This document shows positions 44,700 to 51,948 of a stretch of DNA of 64,000 nucleotides, piece after piece. The DNA comes from Candidatus Methanomassiliicoccus intestinalis Issoire-Mx1. Lineage in GTDB: Archaea > Thermoplasmatota > Thermoplasmata > Methanomassiliicoccales > Methanomassiliicoccaceae. The stretch covers positions 1,612,001-1,676,000 of the forward strand of contig NC_021353.1 of the NCBI RefSeq assembly GCF_000404225.1. Direction: 5' to 3'. Each line of letters opens with the position of its first letter. The first letter of the stretch is position 1. The translations under genes were made by a program, and so were the position numbers. A model generated the notes under the pieces. It did not search any database. It had not been told where the DNA came from and was given only the letters and a program-made list of their open reading frames with translations.

Positions 44700-45896
44700 T
44701 TATCTCTTTCTTTTAGGTGAGGATTTTTTTAATTCGAGATCATCAAAACTGTCGGATTCTGTATCTAAGTCATCAATTGAATCGTCAGGGAACGATGCAG
44801 ATTCATCAGATGAGGGTGATACCCCATCGATTGAGATGTCATATCCTACATCGTCAAACGACTGCTCCTTTCCGCCTTTCTTAATTCTGGACTCTTTTGA
44901 CACTTTTCTCGTGAGCATGCGTTCGTATATCAGTTTCATATACATCGCATCGTGCTCCAGCAGTGGAGATGAAGAGATTATAGTTACATTTGCAGACTCA
45001 TCAGCTAGATACTCGGCCAGCGGTTCGAATTTAAGGTCTCCGCGCTTGATTGGAGTTATCCTTTTCTCATTTCCGCCTTCATGCTCTACACCTGCAAAAT
45101 GAGCGTAAATATCATTGCTTGCATATTTCCTGACTTCATCAATAAGTATGCCAAAATCTTCAGGTTCGTGCAGCGTAGGATTGCGGGCATGAACATGAGC
45201 AAAATTAATCACAGGTATTGTTCCTGGAACATTATCACAGACTTCAAAGATTTCAGATGTGGAACCAAATACTTCCTGACGTCCGCTCATCTCCAAACCT
45301 AATTTTGGCCTGATTCCATTATCGTCCCACCAAGCCATTATCTCGGAAAGATTGTCGATAATGTTTTTCTTGGTCTGTTTTTTAGGGTTGTCACCGTACA
45401 AACCCATGTGTGTTACAACGATTTTACCATCCATCTGATCAGTCATCATGCCGGCCCATCTCAGAGCATTGAGACATTTTGCTGTCAGTTCATCATTGGT
45501 TCCAAGATCCATATAGTATGGAGTGTGCATTGAAAGCTGGACATCCATCTCTTTGCCCATTGCTCCAATTTCATTGAATTCAGAGTAAGTTTGAGCAAGG
45601 CCTGAAGCAAGAGATATTAGGACATCAGATTCCTTGATTGGCTCTGACGGGTCGGTTATGGATATCTCTTTTTTCCCTTTGGTTCTGATTATTTCTACAA
45701 CTAAATCAGTCTCAATTTCTAAGGGAGAAAGACCGATTTCATCATCGTCCGGAAATCTTTCCATTGCATTTATTCGCAACATTTGAACTTCCATGGCTGT
45801 TAAGCCCAGGCTGTGGACATCTTCAATTCCATCCCTAAGTGTTCTTCCTTTACACGAGAGCGGGATACCAGCGGGACCAAATCGTATCATGGACAA
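44700..45896 (-). CDS. AP-endonuclease-2-type TIM-barrel protein with acidic C-terminal tail
   Basis: 398 residues. The N-terminal 280 residues follow the endonuclease IV/xylose-isomerase-like TIM barrel: IRFGPAGIPLSCKGRTLRDGI, MEVQMLRINAM, LSMHTPYYMDLGTN, VTHMGLYGDNPKK, LGLEMSGRQEVFG, NFAHVHARNPTLHEPEDFG and AHFAGVEHEGGNEKRITPIKRGDLKF. Metal-binding His, Glu and Asp residues of the Endo IV fold are present, so it may cut abasic DNA. The C-terminal 70 residues are low-complexity and acidic (SDESASFPDDSIDDLDTE), unusual for this family. Co-transcribed with hxlB. Confidence 0.8.
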   Translation of the reverse strand: MSMIRFGPAGIPLSCKGRTLRDGIEDVHSLGLTAMEVQMLRINAMERFPDDDEIGLSPLEIETDLVVEIIRTKGKKEISITDPSEPIKESDVLISLASGLAQTYSEFNEIGAMGKEMDVQLSMHTPYYMDLGTNDELTAKCLNALRWAGMMTDQMDGKIVVTHMGLYGDNPKKQTKKNIIDNLSEIMAWWDDNGIRPKLGLEMSGRQEVFGSTSEIFEVCDNVPGTIPVINFAHVHARNPTLHEPEDFGILIDEVRKYASNDIYAHFAGVEHEGGNEKRITPIKRGDLKFEPLAEYLADESANVTIISSSPLLEHDAMYMKLIYERMLTRKVSKESRIKKGGKEQSFDDVGYDISIDGVSPSSDESASFPDDSIDDLDTESDSFDDLELKKSSPKRKR

Positions 45897-46128
45897 ATCA
45901 CCATCACAATAACTCCAACACTTCCAGAATGGAGGTTATATCTGATTATATTTATAACTAATGAAAAAGATGAAGGATTTATAAATCTTCTTCTATCGAT
46001 GCATCATCTGAAGAATAGAAATGCTAAAGCATCTGATGATATAAATACGAATATCAAAAAGAGATCATTGGAAAGCTTTATCTATTGCATCCTGTTTAGA
46101 GCTCCCACTCAATGTCGAGGGAGTCAGA

Positions 46129-46491
46129 ATGAAAACGACACAGAAGACAGATCCCAATTTAGTAGCCCTCATCGCTGAATTGAAGAGGGAGACGCGCGAA
46201 GGGGATGCGGCCATCTGGCGAGACATTGCTCAAAGACTAGAAAAACCCAGTCGTAACTGGGCCGAAGTTAACTTGAGCAAGCTAGAAAGGAACGCAAACG
46301 ATGGAGACATAATTTTAGTGCCTGGAAAGGTACTAGGTGCTGGGAAAATTAGTAAAAACATTACTATCGCAGCATACCGTTTCTCTGCCGCAGCCGCAAA
46401 AGCCATAGAAGACGCTGGTGGAAAAAAGCTTACAATAGCTGAGCTAGTGAAAGAAAACCCCAGTGGTAAAGGCGTAAGGATTATGGGGTGA
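46129..46491 (+). CDS. rpl18e: 50S ribosomal protein L18e
   Basis: 120 residues; component of the large subunit, specific to archaea and eukaryotes. Signature segments: SRNWAEVNLSKLERNANDGD and VPGKVLGAGKISKNITIAAY, near the C-terminus KLTIAELVKENPSGKGVRIM. ATG 46129 has GAGGGAGTCAG upstream. First gene of rpl18e-rpl13-rps9-rpoN. The 232 bases upstream (45897-46128) contain AT-rich TATA-like sequence (TATATTTATAAC near 45950, ATTTATAAATC near 45978) that may serve both this operon and the divergent TIM-barrel gene. Confidence 0.97.
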   Translation: MKTTQKTDPNLVALIAELKRETREGDAAIWRDIAQRLEKPSRNWAEVNLSKLERNANDGDIILVPGKVLGAGKISKNITIAAYRFSAAAAKAIEDAGGKKLTIAELVKENPSGKGVRIMG

Positions 46492-46495
46492 TTAT

Positions 46496-46915
46496 ATGGC
46501 AATTGTTATCGATGCAGATAAACACATCCTAGGACGTCTGAGCACAAATATCGCAAAGCGTATCCTTAATGGTGAAGAGGTAATCGTAGTAAATGCCGAG
46601 AAAGCAATCATTACAGGCGACAGGCAAGTGATATTCAACAAGTACCTTGATAAATATCACCGTGGAAAGCAGACAAGCGGTCCGTTCTTCCCAAAGAGAG
46701 CTGATCTAATCCTCAAGAAAACAGTCAGGGGAATGATTCCATTCATGCACCCAAGAGGAAGAGAAGCATACCGCAGAGTAAGGGTATACGTTGGAATTCC
46801 TAAAGAGCTGGAGTCCGCTAAACTTGAAAAGATTGAAAGCGCGATGACACTTTGGACTGACAAATATGTAACCCTCGGTGAAGTTGCAGAACGTCTCGGA
46901 TCTAGAGTGAGGTGA
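46496..46915 (+). CDS. rpl13: 50S ribosomal protein L13
   Basis: 139 residues with the archaeal L13 start IVIDADKHILGRLSTNIAKR and the conserved ITGDRQVIFNKYLDKYHRGK, VRGMIPFMHPRGREAYRRVRVY. Part of the large subunit. Four bases after rpl18e and four before rps9, with GGTGATT before each start. Confidence 0.97.
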   Translation: MAIVIDADKHILGRLSTNIAKRILNGEEVIVVNAEKAIITGDRQVIFNKYLDKYHRGKQTSGPFFPKRADLILKKTVRGMIPFMHPRGREAYRRVRVYVGIPKELESAKLEKIESAMTLWTDKYVTLGEVAERLGSRVR

Positions 46916-46919
46916 TTGT

Positions 46920-47321
46920 ATGGCAGACGCAGTAAATACTAGCGGTAAGAGAAAAGAAGCTGTCGCCCGTGCTTCCGTAAAAAGCGGAAGTGGGAAAGTC
47001 AGGGTAAATAATGTACCAATTGAGATATACACTCCTGAACTTGCCCGTTTCAAAATGATGGAACCTCTGCTCCTCGCAGGGGATAAAGTTGCAGCTGTAG
47101 ATATCAACGTAAATGTTCAGGGTGGAGGATTTATGGGACAGGCTGAAGCAGTCCGTACATCCATCGCAAAAGGACTTGTTGAATTTCTGCAGGATTCAGA
47201 ACTAGAGGCAAGCTTCAAACAATATGACCGCTCTTTGCTTATCAGCGACCCGCGTAGAAAACTTCCAAAGAAACCACAGGGACGCGGTGCTAGAAAGAAG
47301 AGACAGAAGTCATACAGGTGA
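46920..47321 (+). CDS. rps9: 30S ribosomal protein S9
   Basis: 133 residues; the C-terminal GRGARKKRQKSYR reaches the P-site tRNA. The core NTSGKRKEAVARASVKSGSGKVRVNN and FMGQAEAVRTSIAKGLVEF are typical. Between rpl13 and rpoN in the conserved archaeal order. Confidence 0.97.
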   Translation: MADAVNTSGKRKEAVARASVKSGSGKVRVNNVPIEIYTPELARFKMMEPLLLAGDKVAAVDINVNVQGGGFMGQAEAVRTSIAKGLVEFLQDSELEASFKQYDRSLLISDPRRKLPKKPQGRGARKKRQKSYR

Positions 47322-47327
47322 TGCAAT

Positions 47328-47519
47328 ATGATGATCCCAGTAAGGTGCTTTACATGCGGCAAGGTCGTCGGAGGCCTATACGAAACATATGTCAAAAGAG
47401 TGCAGATGGGCGAAAACCCCAAGGACGTCTTAGATGACCTTGGTTTAACCCGCTACTGTTGCCGCAGGATGATCGTCGCTCACGCAGATTTAGTCGACGA
47501 AGTTATACCTCTGGGCTAA
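47328..47519 (+). CDS. rpoN: DNA-directed RNA polymerase subunit N
   Basis: 63 residues, the small zinc-binding subunit (Rpb10 homologue). The zinc ligands are in CFTCGKVVGG and RYCCRRM. Its C-terminal end VDEVIPLG is standard. Usually followed by rpoK and rps2; here the operon stops and tRNA-Pro plus a probable integrated element follow, so the later genes may have been separated by the insertion. Confidence 0.96.
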   Translation: MMIPVRCFTCGKVVGGLYETYVKRVQMGENPKDVLDDLGLTRYCCRRMIVAHADLVDEVIPLG

Positions 47520-47557
47520 GCTTATAAACCTCTTTCCCTTTTCCCTTTTATATCAAC

Positions 47558-47633
47558 GGGTCCGTGGGGTAGCTTGGTATCCTTCCAGCTTGGGGTGCTG
47601 GTGACTCCGATTCAAATTCGGACGGACCCACCA
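47558..47633 (+). tRNA. tRNA-Pro (anticodon GGG)
   Basis: Acceptor stem GGGTCCG/CGGACCC, D arm GTAGCTTGGTAT, anticodon stem CCAGC/GCTGG around TTGGGGT, T arm TCCGA/TCGGA around TTCAAAT, and encoded CCA at 47631-47633. A TATA-like TTTTATAT is just upstream. All foreign-looking genes begin right after its 3' end, so it is the candidate attachment site; no second copy of the 3' end is present in this window. Confidence 0.95.
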
Positions 47634-47742
47634 ATTACCACTGGTAAACATTAAATCTGGCTCTAATTCCGCCGGCATTCAGTGCATTGGAATTCGCCAG
47701 CAAAAATCACAAGAATCATATACAAAAAACGCTGAATATGAA

Positions 47743-47881
47743 CCGCCCTCACTCACATTTTTTAAGCTTCGACACCTTAAAATCTGTGAGGGCGGTCCTC
47801 TCTTACGACTTTTTCAAAAACATATTTATAAAGATCAAGCGTTAGCCCTCGGCGTTGCGCATAGCGTAACAGGTGTCGAAG
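47743..47881 (+). promoter_or_regulatory. Inverted repeats at the left end, one arm over the first ribosome-binding site
   Basis: A 10-bp pair CCGCCCTCAC/GTGAGGGCGG spans 47743-47795. Inside its loop, CTTCGACACCT (47767-47777) is the exact complement of AGGTGTCGAAG at 47871-47881, which contains the AGGTG ribosome-binding site of the first small gene. A TATA-like TTTATAAA lies near 47825. The arms may be paired operators around the promoter, or an RNA pairing if transcription comes from further upstream. Confidence 0.45.
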
Positions 47882-47883
47882 AA

Positions 47884-47979
47884 ATGAGAAGAAGAATTGA
47901 ATTAGCTCTAGCTTTAGCTCTGAAGCTAAATGATAAGCCAGCAATAGCGCTAGCTCTTGAGAAGGAAGTGGTCAATTGA
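47884..47979 (+). CDS. Small element protein, 31 aa
   Basis: MRRRIELALALALKLNDKPA followed by IALALEKEVVN: a short amphipathic helical peptide. AGGTG lies eight bases upstream. Its TGA overlaps the TTG start of the next gene, part of a chain of overlapping reading frames which makes it likely to be real despite its size. Function unknown. Confidence 0.5.
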   Translation: MRRRIELALALALKLNDKPAIALALEKEVVN

Positions 47980-48143
47980 CGCTTCCGAGCGTTTTAACAC
48001 CGATCTTCAAAGCAAACAAAGCTCTGACGATAAATGAACTCAACAAATCACTCGATGAGCTTGAATTTGCATTAAATATCCTGGAAGAAGATCTAAAAAA
48101 GAGGCAGATAACGGCTCTGAACTGGACACGGAGACGGTCATAA
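47976..48143 (+). CDS. Small element protein, 55 aa
   Basis: Starts at TTG overlapping the previous stop (TTGA), and ends TAA sharing a base with the next ATG (TAATG). The sequence is helical with a Leu/Glu-rich centre (TINELNKSLDELEFALNILE) and a basic end (NWTRRRS), consistent with a small coiled-coil protein. No family recognised. Confidence 0.5.
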   Translation: MTLPSVLTPIFKANKALTINELNKSLDELEFALNILEEDLKKRQITALNWTRRRS

Positions 48144-48382
48144 TGACCACCTCCTACCCTTATTTCATGTCTGCTTTAGATCTCTATTCGCAGACCTACC
48201 TTGACCTGCCTTGTGACGAGTCAATCCACTGGATACGGAAAGACTGTTGTGAATTTTGCATACACAACGAGGTATCTGCTCCGTGCAGGTATGACAAGTT
48301 CAGATGCACAAGCGGAAGAGTAAGCTGCAGAACCTGCCCCAGGTGCAGACACTTTGAACCTCTGAAAAGGGAGCGGCAATGA
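48143..48382 (+). CDS. Cysteine-rich small element protein, 79 aa
   Basis: Ten cysteines, mostly in pairs: CCEFCIHNEVSAPC, then CTSGRVSCRTCPRCRHF, so likely one or two zinc knuckles. Overlaps the gene before (TAATG) and after (ATGA). Such small zinc proteins are frequent in archaeal viruses and plasmids, where they act as regulators or accessory nucleic-acid binders. I cannot assign it further. Confidence 0.6.
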   Translation: MTTSYPYFMSALDLYSQTYLDLPCDESIHWIRKDCCEFCIHNEVSAPCRYDKFRCTSGRVSCRTCPRCRHFEPLKRERQ

Positions 48383-48675
48383 AGCTTTACGCCTGCCCTC
48401 TCAAACCAGGTCTGCGGTGCTCCGCGACCATCAGACTAGGTGCAGAATCTCACTGCTTAGGGTGTACCGTGTGTACGTATAGCAAGGGAGGGCACTCTTG
48501 CAACACTGGCCGTGACTATGACCACAGAAAACACAGGAAACCTAGGGTTTTTAGGGAAGAGTTTTCTGCAACACTGGCCGTGACTAAGGGAGGGCACCCT
48601 TTGAAGGGCACTCTTGCAACACTGGCCGTGACTAAAACCGTGACACCTACGGGAGGGCTCCGCCGTGATTTCTAA
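48379..48675 (+). CDS. Element protein overlapping iteron-like repeats, 98 aa (reading uncertain)
   Basis: The first 45 residues resemble the preceding protein in having cysteines (CPLKPGLRC, CLGCTVC, SCNTGRDY). From about residue 38 the frame passes through three copies of a 20-bp DNA repeat, read in two different frames (SCNTGRDY in one, ATLAVTK in the others), so the C-terminal half may be dictated by DNA function rather than protein function. ATGA overlap with the gene before; the next gene starts inside its last 11 bases. Confidence 0.45.
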   Translation: MKLYACPLKPGLRCSATIRLGAESHCLGCTVCTYSKGGHSCNTGRDYDHRKHRKPRVFREEFSATLAVTKGGHPLKGTLATLAVTKTVTPTGGLRRDF

Positions 48676-48930
48676 ACCCATGCCCCTCTCCAAAACTCTT
48701 ACGAAAGTTTTCACAATGTTAGTGCATGGAAATAGCCAGGCTACAATTTCTATGAGGCTTAGAAAGCCTAAACAGAGAATTTCTGAGTATGTGAAAGAGC
48801 TAGAAAGGCTAGGATACGTCAGGAAAAAAGAAGGTTCCTCAAAACCTGTGATCTACGAAGCCGGAAATGTGCCAGACTTTTTATTGGATAAACTACCCGA
48901 AGGGTACTCTTGCAACACTGGCCGTGACTA
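48499..48930 (+). repeat. Four exact copies of a 20-bp iteron-like repeat
   Basis: TGCAACACTGGCCGTGACTA occurs at 48499, 48567, 48615 and 48911, always in the same orientation. Copies 1, 3 and 4 are preceded by GGGCACTCT or GGGTACTCT. A partial inverted copy, the complement of CGTGACTAAGGGAGGG, is at 48965-48980. The copies lie at the start of the winged-helix gene, an arrangement typical of plasmid or viral replication origins that bind their own initiator. Confidence 0.75.
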
Positions 48931-49798
48931 CAAGGCAAAAATCAAGGGCATAGCCCCCACCACCCCCTCCCTTAGTCACGCCCCCGATCACGATTCTAGG
49001 TTCCTGAATTTTCATCATTCGATGTGCAAGGTGCAGGTCTACAAACACGGCGATATTGGTTTCATAGAGAAGGATTCATGGAACAGGCCTATCAAAAACA
49101 ACACACGGTCTCTCAGGGGAGAGCTCCCCTACTACGAGAAGCCTATTCACTATGAAAATCTCGTTAAGCTGCTTGGCCGCATGCCTTATTCTCCTGATCC
49201 CACAGTGACAATCGTAGTCAACGAGAGCTACAAGCAGGGAGGAGACCCTAAACTTCTGTTGCTCATCAATCCTCCTGAACTAATAGTCACCCCTGACGAA
49301 GGAGATATCTGGGAACAGATAGCAGTTGAAGCAACAAAAGACATAATCGATTATCTGGAAACTGAACTGGAATGGCAGTTAGGTGCTCCCATTCTAACAA
49401 AACAGAAACCGCACCTGGAACAGTACGATGAATCCCTGAAAGGCATATCTGACAGAATCGTAACGTATTCCGAAAGCAGAGAGGTGTATCTCTCAGACTC
49501 AAGGAAAGGATACGAAATCGGTGCACACACTCCAACGCTGGCAAGAATCATCGTTGAAGCTCCAGAAAAGATACGAGGACTAGAGGCAAATGTCGAATCA
49601 ATGGCCACTCAAATGACATCTTTCCAGAATGATTTGGAAACATTCTGGTCTATTTATGAGATGGATGCCAAGAGGACAAAAGAGGCAATTAGGAACGATA
49701 TTGAATTCAAGCATTTCGTAATGGCCAAGATTGGATCAACTCAGCAGTCAGAGGAGCCAACAACTGCATCAACAGACTTTGGAGTGATGTACCTATGA
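48665..49798 (+). CDS. Winged-helix protein, candidate replication initiator or regulator, 377 aa
   Basis: Starts at GTG 48665 with GGGAGGG nine bases upstream. Residues about 8-75 are a winged helix-turn-helix (LVHGNSQATISMRLRKPKQRISEYVKELERLGYVRKKE). The next 200 residues are mixed alpha/beta with FHHSMCKVQVYKHGDIGFIE and LLLLINPPELIVTPDEG, and the last 90 form a helical, possibly coiled-coil end (ANVESMATQMTSFQNDLETF). One copy of the 20-bp repeat lies within the gene near residue 83. I recognise no known Rep family or catalytic motif (no rolling-circle tyrosine motif, no Walker motif), so initiator activity is a proposal from its location. Confidence 0.6.
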   Translation: MISKPMPLSKTLTKVFTMLVHGNSQATISMRLRKPKQRISEYVKELERLGYVRKKEGSSKPVIYEAGNVPDFLLDKLPEGYSCNTGRDYKAKIKGIAPTTPSLSHAPDHDSRFLNFHHSMCKVQVYKHGDIGFIEKDSWNRPIKNNTRSLRGELPYYEKPIHYENLVKLLGRMPYSPDPTVTIVVNESYKQGGDPKLLLLINPPELIVTPDEGDIWEQIAVEATKDIIDYLETELEWQLGAPILTKQKPHLEQYDESLKGISDRIVTYSESREVYLSDSRKGYEIGAHTPTLARIIVEAPEKIRGLEANVESMATQMTSFQNDLETFWSIYEMDAKRTKEAIRNDIEFKHFVMAKIGSTQQSEEPTTASTDFGVMYL

Positions 49799-50658
49799 AA
49801 GCAGTGCCCCCGTTTCCATATTACGGCGGTAAATCAAGACATCTGCGTTTCATTCTGCCGAAACTACCTCAGACCAAACGCTACTGTGAGCCCTTCGCCG
49901 GCGCCGCATCCGTCTTACTGTCAAGAGACCCAGTTGAGGTGGAAACATACAACGACCTGGACTCAAACATTGTCATATTCTTCAGAGTCCTCAGAGAACA
50001 GACGGAAGATCTTCTCAAATCGCTTGAGTTGACACCGTTTTCCCAGGAAGAGTTTAAAAATGCCCTGATAACCCTCAATACAGAAGGACACAGCGACCTG
50101 GAACGCGCAAGATCATTTTTCATCAGAGCCACAATGTCCAGAGGGGCAAGACCATATCATGGAGCGTGGAATCCTTCCATCACACATACGCGGCGTGAAA
50201 TGTCCGGCGCCGTAGGTAGATACCAGGTCAATCTGGAACGTTTAGAGCTCATCGCATCAAGACTTCTGAGGGTGCAGATAACAAACGATGACGCTCTCAA
50301 GATCATCAGGAAATATGACACTCAGGATACACTCTTCTATGTGGATCCTCCGTACTACCATGGTTCCAGGTCAAATTCTTACTGCTACAAATATGAAATG
50401 AGCTCGGTGCAACATAGGCATCTGGCATACATTCTCAACAACGTAGAAGGCTACGTGGCCATATCTGGATACCACTCAGACTTTTTTGATGAGCTTTACG
50501 AAGGCTGGTATTGCAGTAAAGATAAAATCAACAGAAACAACGAGTTAAAATCAGAGAGACAGGAAATCCTCTGGACCAATTATGATCCAGAAACGTTTGA
50601 GAAGCTGAATATCAAACAGGCGCCGAAGCAGACAAAACTTGAAGAGGTGGTTCAATGA
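49795..50658 (+). CDS. dam: DNA adenine N6-methyltransferase (Dam, D12 class)
   Basis: 287 residues. Motif I region FPYYGGKSRHLRFILPKLP and EPFAGAASVLL binds AdoMet; DPPYYHGS is the catalytic DPPY motif. No restriction endonuclease is adjacent, so it is an orphan methylase, often used by viruses and plasmids to avoid host restriction or to regulate replication. The recognition sequence is likely GATC-like for this class but cannot be read from sequence. ATGA overlap on both sides. Confidence 0.9.
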   Translation: MKAVPPFPYYGGKSRHLRFILPKLPQTKRYCEPFAGAASVLLSRDPVEVETYNDLDSNIVIFFRVLREQTEDLLKSLELTPFSQEEFKNALITLNTEGHSDLERARSFFIRATMSRGARPYHGAWNPSITHTRREMSGAVGRYQVNLERLELIASRLLRVQITNDDALKIIRKYDTQDTLFYVDPPYYHGSRSNSYCYKYEMSSVQHRHLAYILNNVEGYVAISGYHSDFFDELYEGWYCSKDKINRNNELKSERQEILWTNYDPETFEKLNIKQAPKQTKLEEVVQ

Positions 50659-50918
50659 GCTTTGAGGATCTATTACTCAAGACTCTTAAGCTCATCAAAG
50701 ACTCAGATGTTCCTCTTGATCGAAAATCCCTCGTCAGCATGATAGACTGCGGTGAGGACAACGAGATCTTAACAAATGTTTTTAAGTACATTGAAGACGA
50801 GCGTTTAGCTGATTATTTTCTCAGAGGATATGTGCTAAGTCCATTGGGACGAGACTATCTCAAACGCTCTAAAATGTTTTCCGGAAAGCAGGCCAGACTA
50901 GATTTTTTAGGTGATTAA
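50655..50918 (+). CDS. Small winged-helix-like protein, 87 aa
   Basis: Sequence LLLKTLKLIKDSDVPLDRKSLVSMI ... YIEDERLADYFLRGYVLSPLGRDYLKR follows the helix-helix-wing order of small archaeal DNA-binding proteins. Overlaps the methylase stop (ATGA). Possibly a regulator of the element. The family is not recognised with certainty. Confidence 0.55.
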   Translation: MSFEDLLLKTLKLIKDSDVPLDRKSLVSMIDCGEDNEILTNVFKYIEDERLADYFLRGYVLSPLGRDYLKRSKMFSGKQARLDFLGD

Positions 50919-50919
50919 T

Positions 50920-51168
50920 ATGATTCATGAATTAAAGATAATGCCAGATTATTTTGAAGCAGTGGTTATTGGAGCAAAGACATTTGAGCTGATAAATGAT
51001 GACAGAGGTTTCCAGATTCGCGATATTCTCATTTTGAAAGAATGGGATCCAGACGCTGAAGAATTTACGGGCAGGGAAGTGGTCAGACGCATCTGCTATG
51101 TATTGAAGCGTGTCCCAGGTCTGACTTCTGGATACGCCATTCTGGGTATCGAGGAGGGATCGGAATGA
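50920..51168 (+). CDS. DUF3850 (ASCH-like) protein
   Basis: 82 residues from the ATG at 50920, chosen because AGGTGAT lies six bases before it; a GTG at 50911 is less likely. The sequence IHELKIMPDYFEAVVIGAKTFELINDDRGFQIRD is the DUF3850 signature, ending GLTSGYAILGIEE. DUF3850 belongs to the ASCH/PUA-like folds which bind nucleic acids, often modified ones. The family is common in phages and mobile elements. Next to a DNA methylase this is suggestive. Confidence 0.85.
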   Translation: MIHELKIMPDYFEAVVIGAKTFELINDDRGFQIRDILILKEWDPDAEEFTGREVVRRICYVLKRVPGLTSGYAILGIEEGSE

Positions 51169-51353
51169 AATATCAGATCCCGCGCGTGATACTGCAAAAT
51201 CCAGCCCGTTTGTTCTTTTTCACTCCTGCCAGACACACATATCGTTACAAGGGCTACCTATCTAGTATTGCACAGACAGAACTAAAGCATGCAGGAAATG
51301 ATGTCATCAGATCATCAGGATGCTGGATCATCAAAAGCAGGGAGGGTCTGTAA
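51165..51353 (+). CDS. Small element protein, 62 aa
   Basis: A basic protein (QIPRVILQNPARLFFFTPAR ... SSGCWIIKS) with no recognised motif. Overlaps the DUF3850 gene by four bases and shares one base with the next ATG (TAATG). Its reality rests on this tight packing. Confidence 0.5.
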   Translation: MKYQIPRVILQNPARLFFFTPARHTYRYKGYLSSIAQTELKHAGNDVIRSSGCWIIKSREGL

Positions 51354-51589
51354 TGTCTGAATCTATTGAGCTCTGCATAGCTAGATATCTCTTGTCTGCA
51401 CAGCAGAACGGCCAGACTGTGTTGAGTGTAAGCTTAATTACCCACATAAGACACGAGCTCTACAGCATGGACGAACTCCTGACTGCTCTTTACTCTCTTG
51501 AGAAACAGAACTACATAAGATCAACACGCGATCGCTGGAGCATCACGCAGAAAGGCATTGATCACTTTTTCAGGATAGGTGATGAGTGA
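51353..51589 (+). CDS. Small winged-helix-like protein, 78 aa
   Basis: ATG 51353 has GGGAGGGTC upstream, so the longer frame from 51320 is discarded. Sequence: helices (LCIARYLLSAQQNGQTVLSV, SMDELLTALYSLEKQNYIRS) and a wing (TRDRWSITQKGIDHFF), again like a small DNA-binding winged helix. Similar in design to the 87-residue protein at 50655, so perhaps a distant paralog. Confidence 0.55.
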   Translation: MSESIELCIARYLLSAQQNGQTVLSVSLITHIRHELYSMDELLTALYSLEKQNYIRSTRDRWSITQKGIDHFFRIGDE

Positions 51590-51948
51590 TGAACGGATCA
51601 CCAGACAGGCTGCCAATCCTGCATAAAACATACATGAGGCGTGGTGAATATCGACACGTATTCTGGAGCCGGTATGGTATCGCCACATCAAAAAACAATG
51701 AGACATCCCCTACGTTTTACCCAGGAGACCGCATTGAAATTATAAATTTAGACTCAAAGCATGGTATGTTTCCATTCGGCAAGAATCGCGGTCGTATAAC
51801 TCATATCGTTACGGATGAGGCAGATGGCATAACGACTGGGTACACAGCAATTCTGTACAGAATGGATGGATTTCTCCATCTGTTCACGGTTGTTCTGATC
51901 GGTACGCTGGGACTGTGTGCATTGCTTTTATTCCTGGGGGCGATCTGA
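51589..51948 (+). CDS. ASCH/PUA-like protein with C-terminal membrane helix, 119 aa
   Basis: Starts at ATG 51589 (GTG at 51586 is possible). The middle FYPGDRIEIINLDSKHG ... GRITHIVTDEADGITTGY resembles the GDxI...Y..G pattern of DUF3850/ASCH proteins. Residues about 95-118 are a hydrophobic helix (LFTVVLIGTLGLCALLLF), so the domain would face the cytoplasm anchored in the membrane. The combination is unusual. Overlaps the recombinase gene (TGATG). Confidence 0.5.
   Translation: MNGSPDRLPILHKTYMRRGEYRHVFWSRYGIATSKNNETSPTFYPGDRIEIINLDSKHGMFPFGKNRGRITHIVTDEADGITTGYTAILYRMDGFLHLFTVVLIGTLGLCALLLFLGAI

Noticed and set aside
45960..46060. C/D box guide RNA
   Set aside because: CTGATGA and CTGA-like strings occur near each other, but the C box lacks the needed purine, and spacing and terminal pairing do not fit.
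48499..48930. CRISPR array
   Set aside because: Four 20-bp repeats at spacings of 68, 48 and 296 bases, in coding sequence, without cas genes or uniform spacers.
51320..51352. Longer N-terminus for the 78-residue protein
   Set aside because: GGGAGGGTC directly precedes the ATG at 51353, which also shares a base with the previous stop as elsewhere in this operon.
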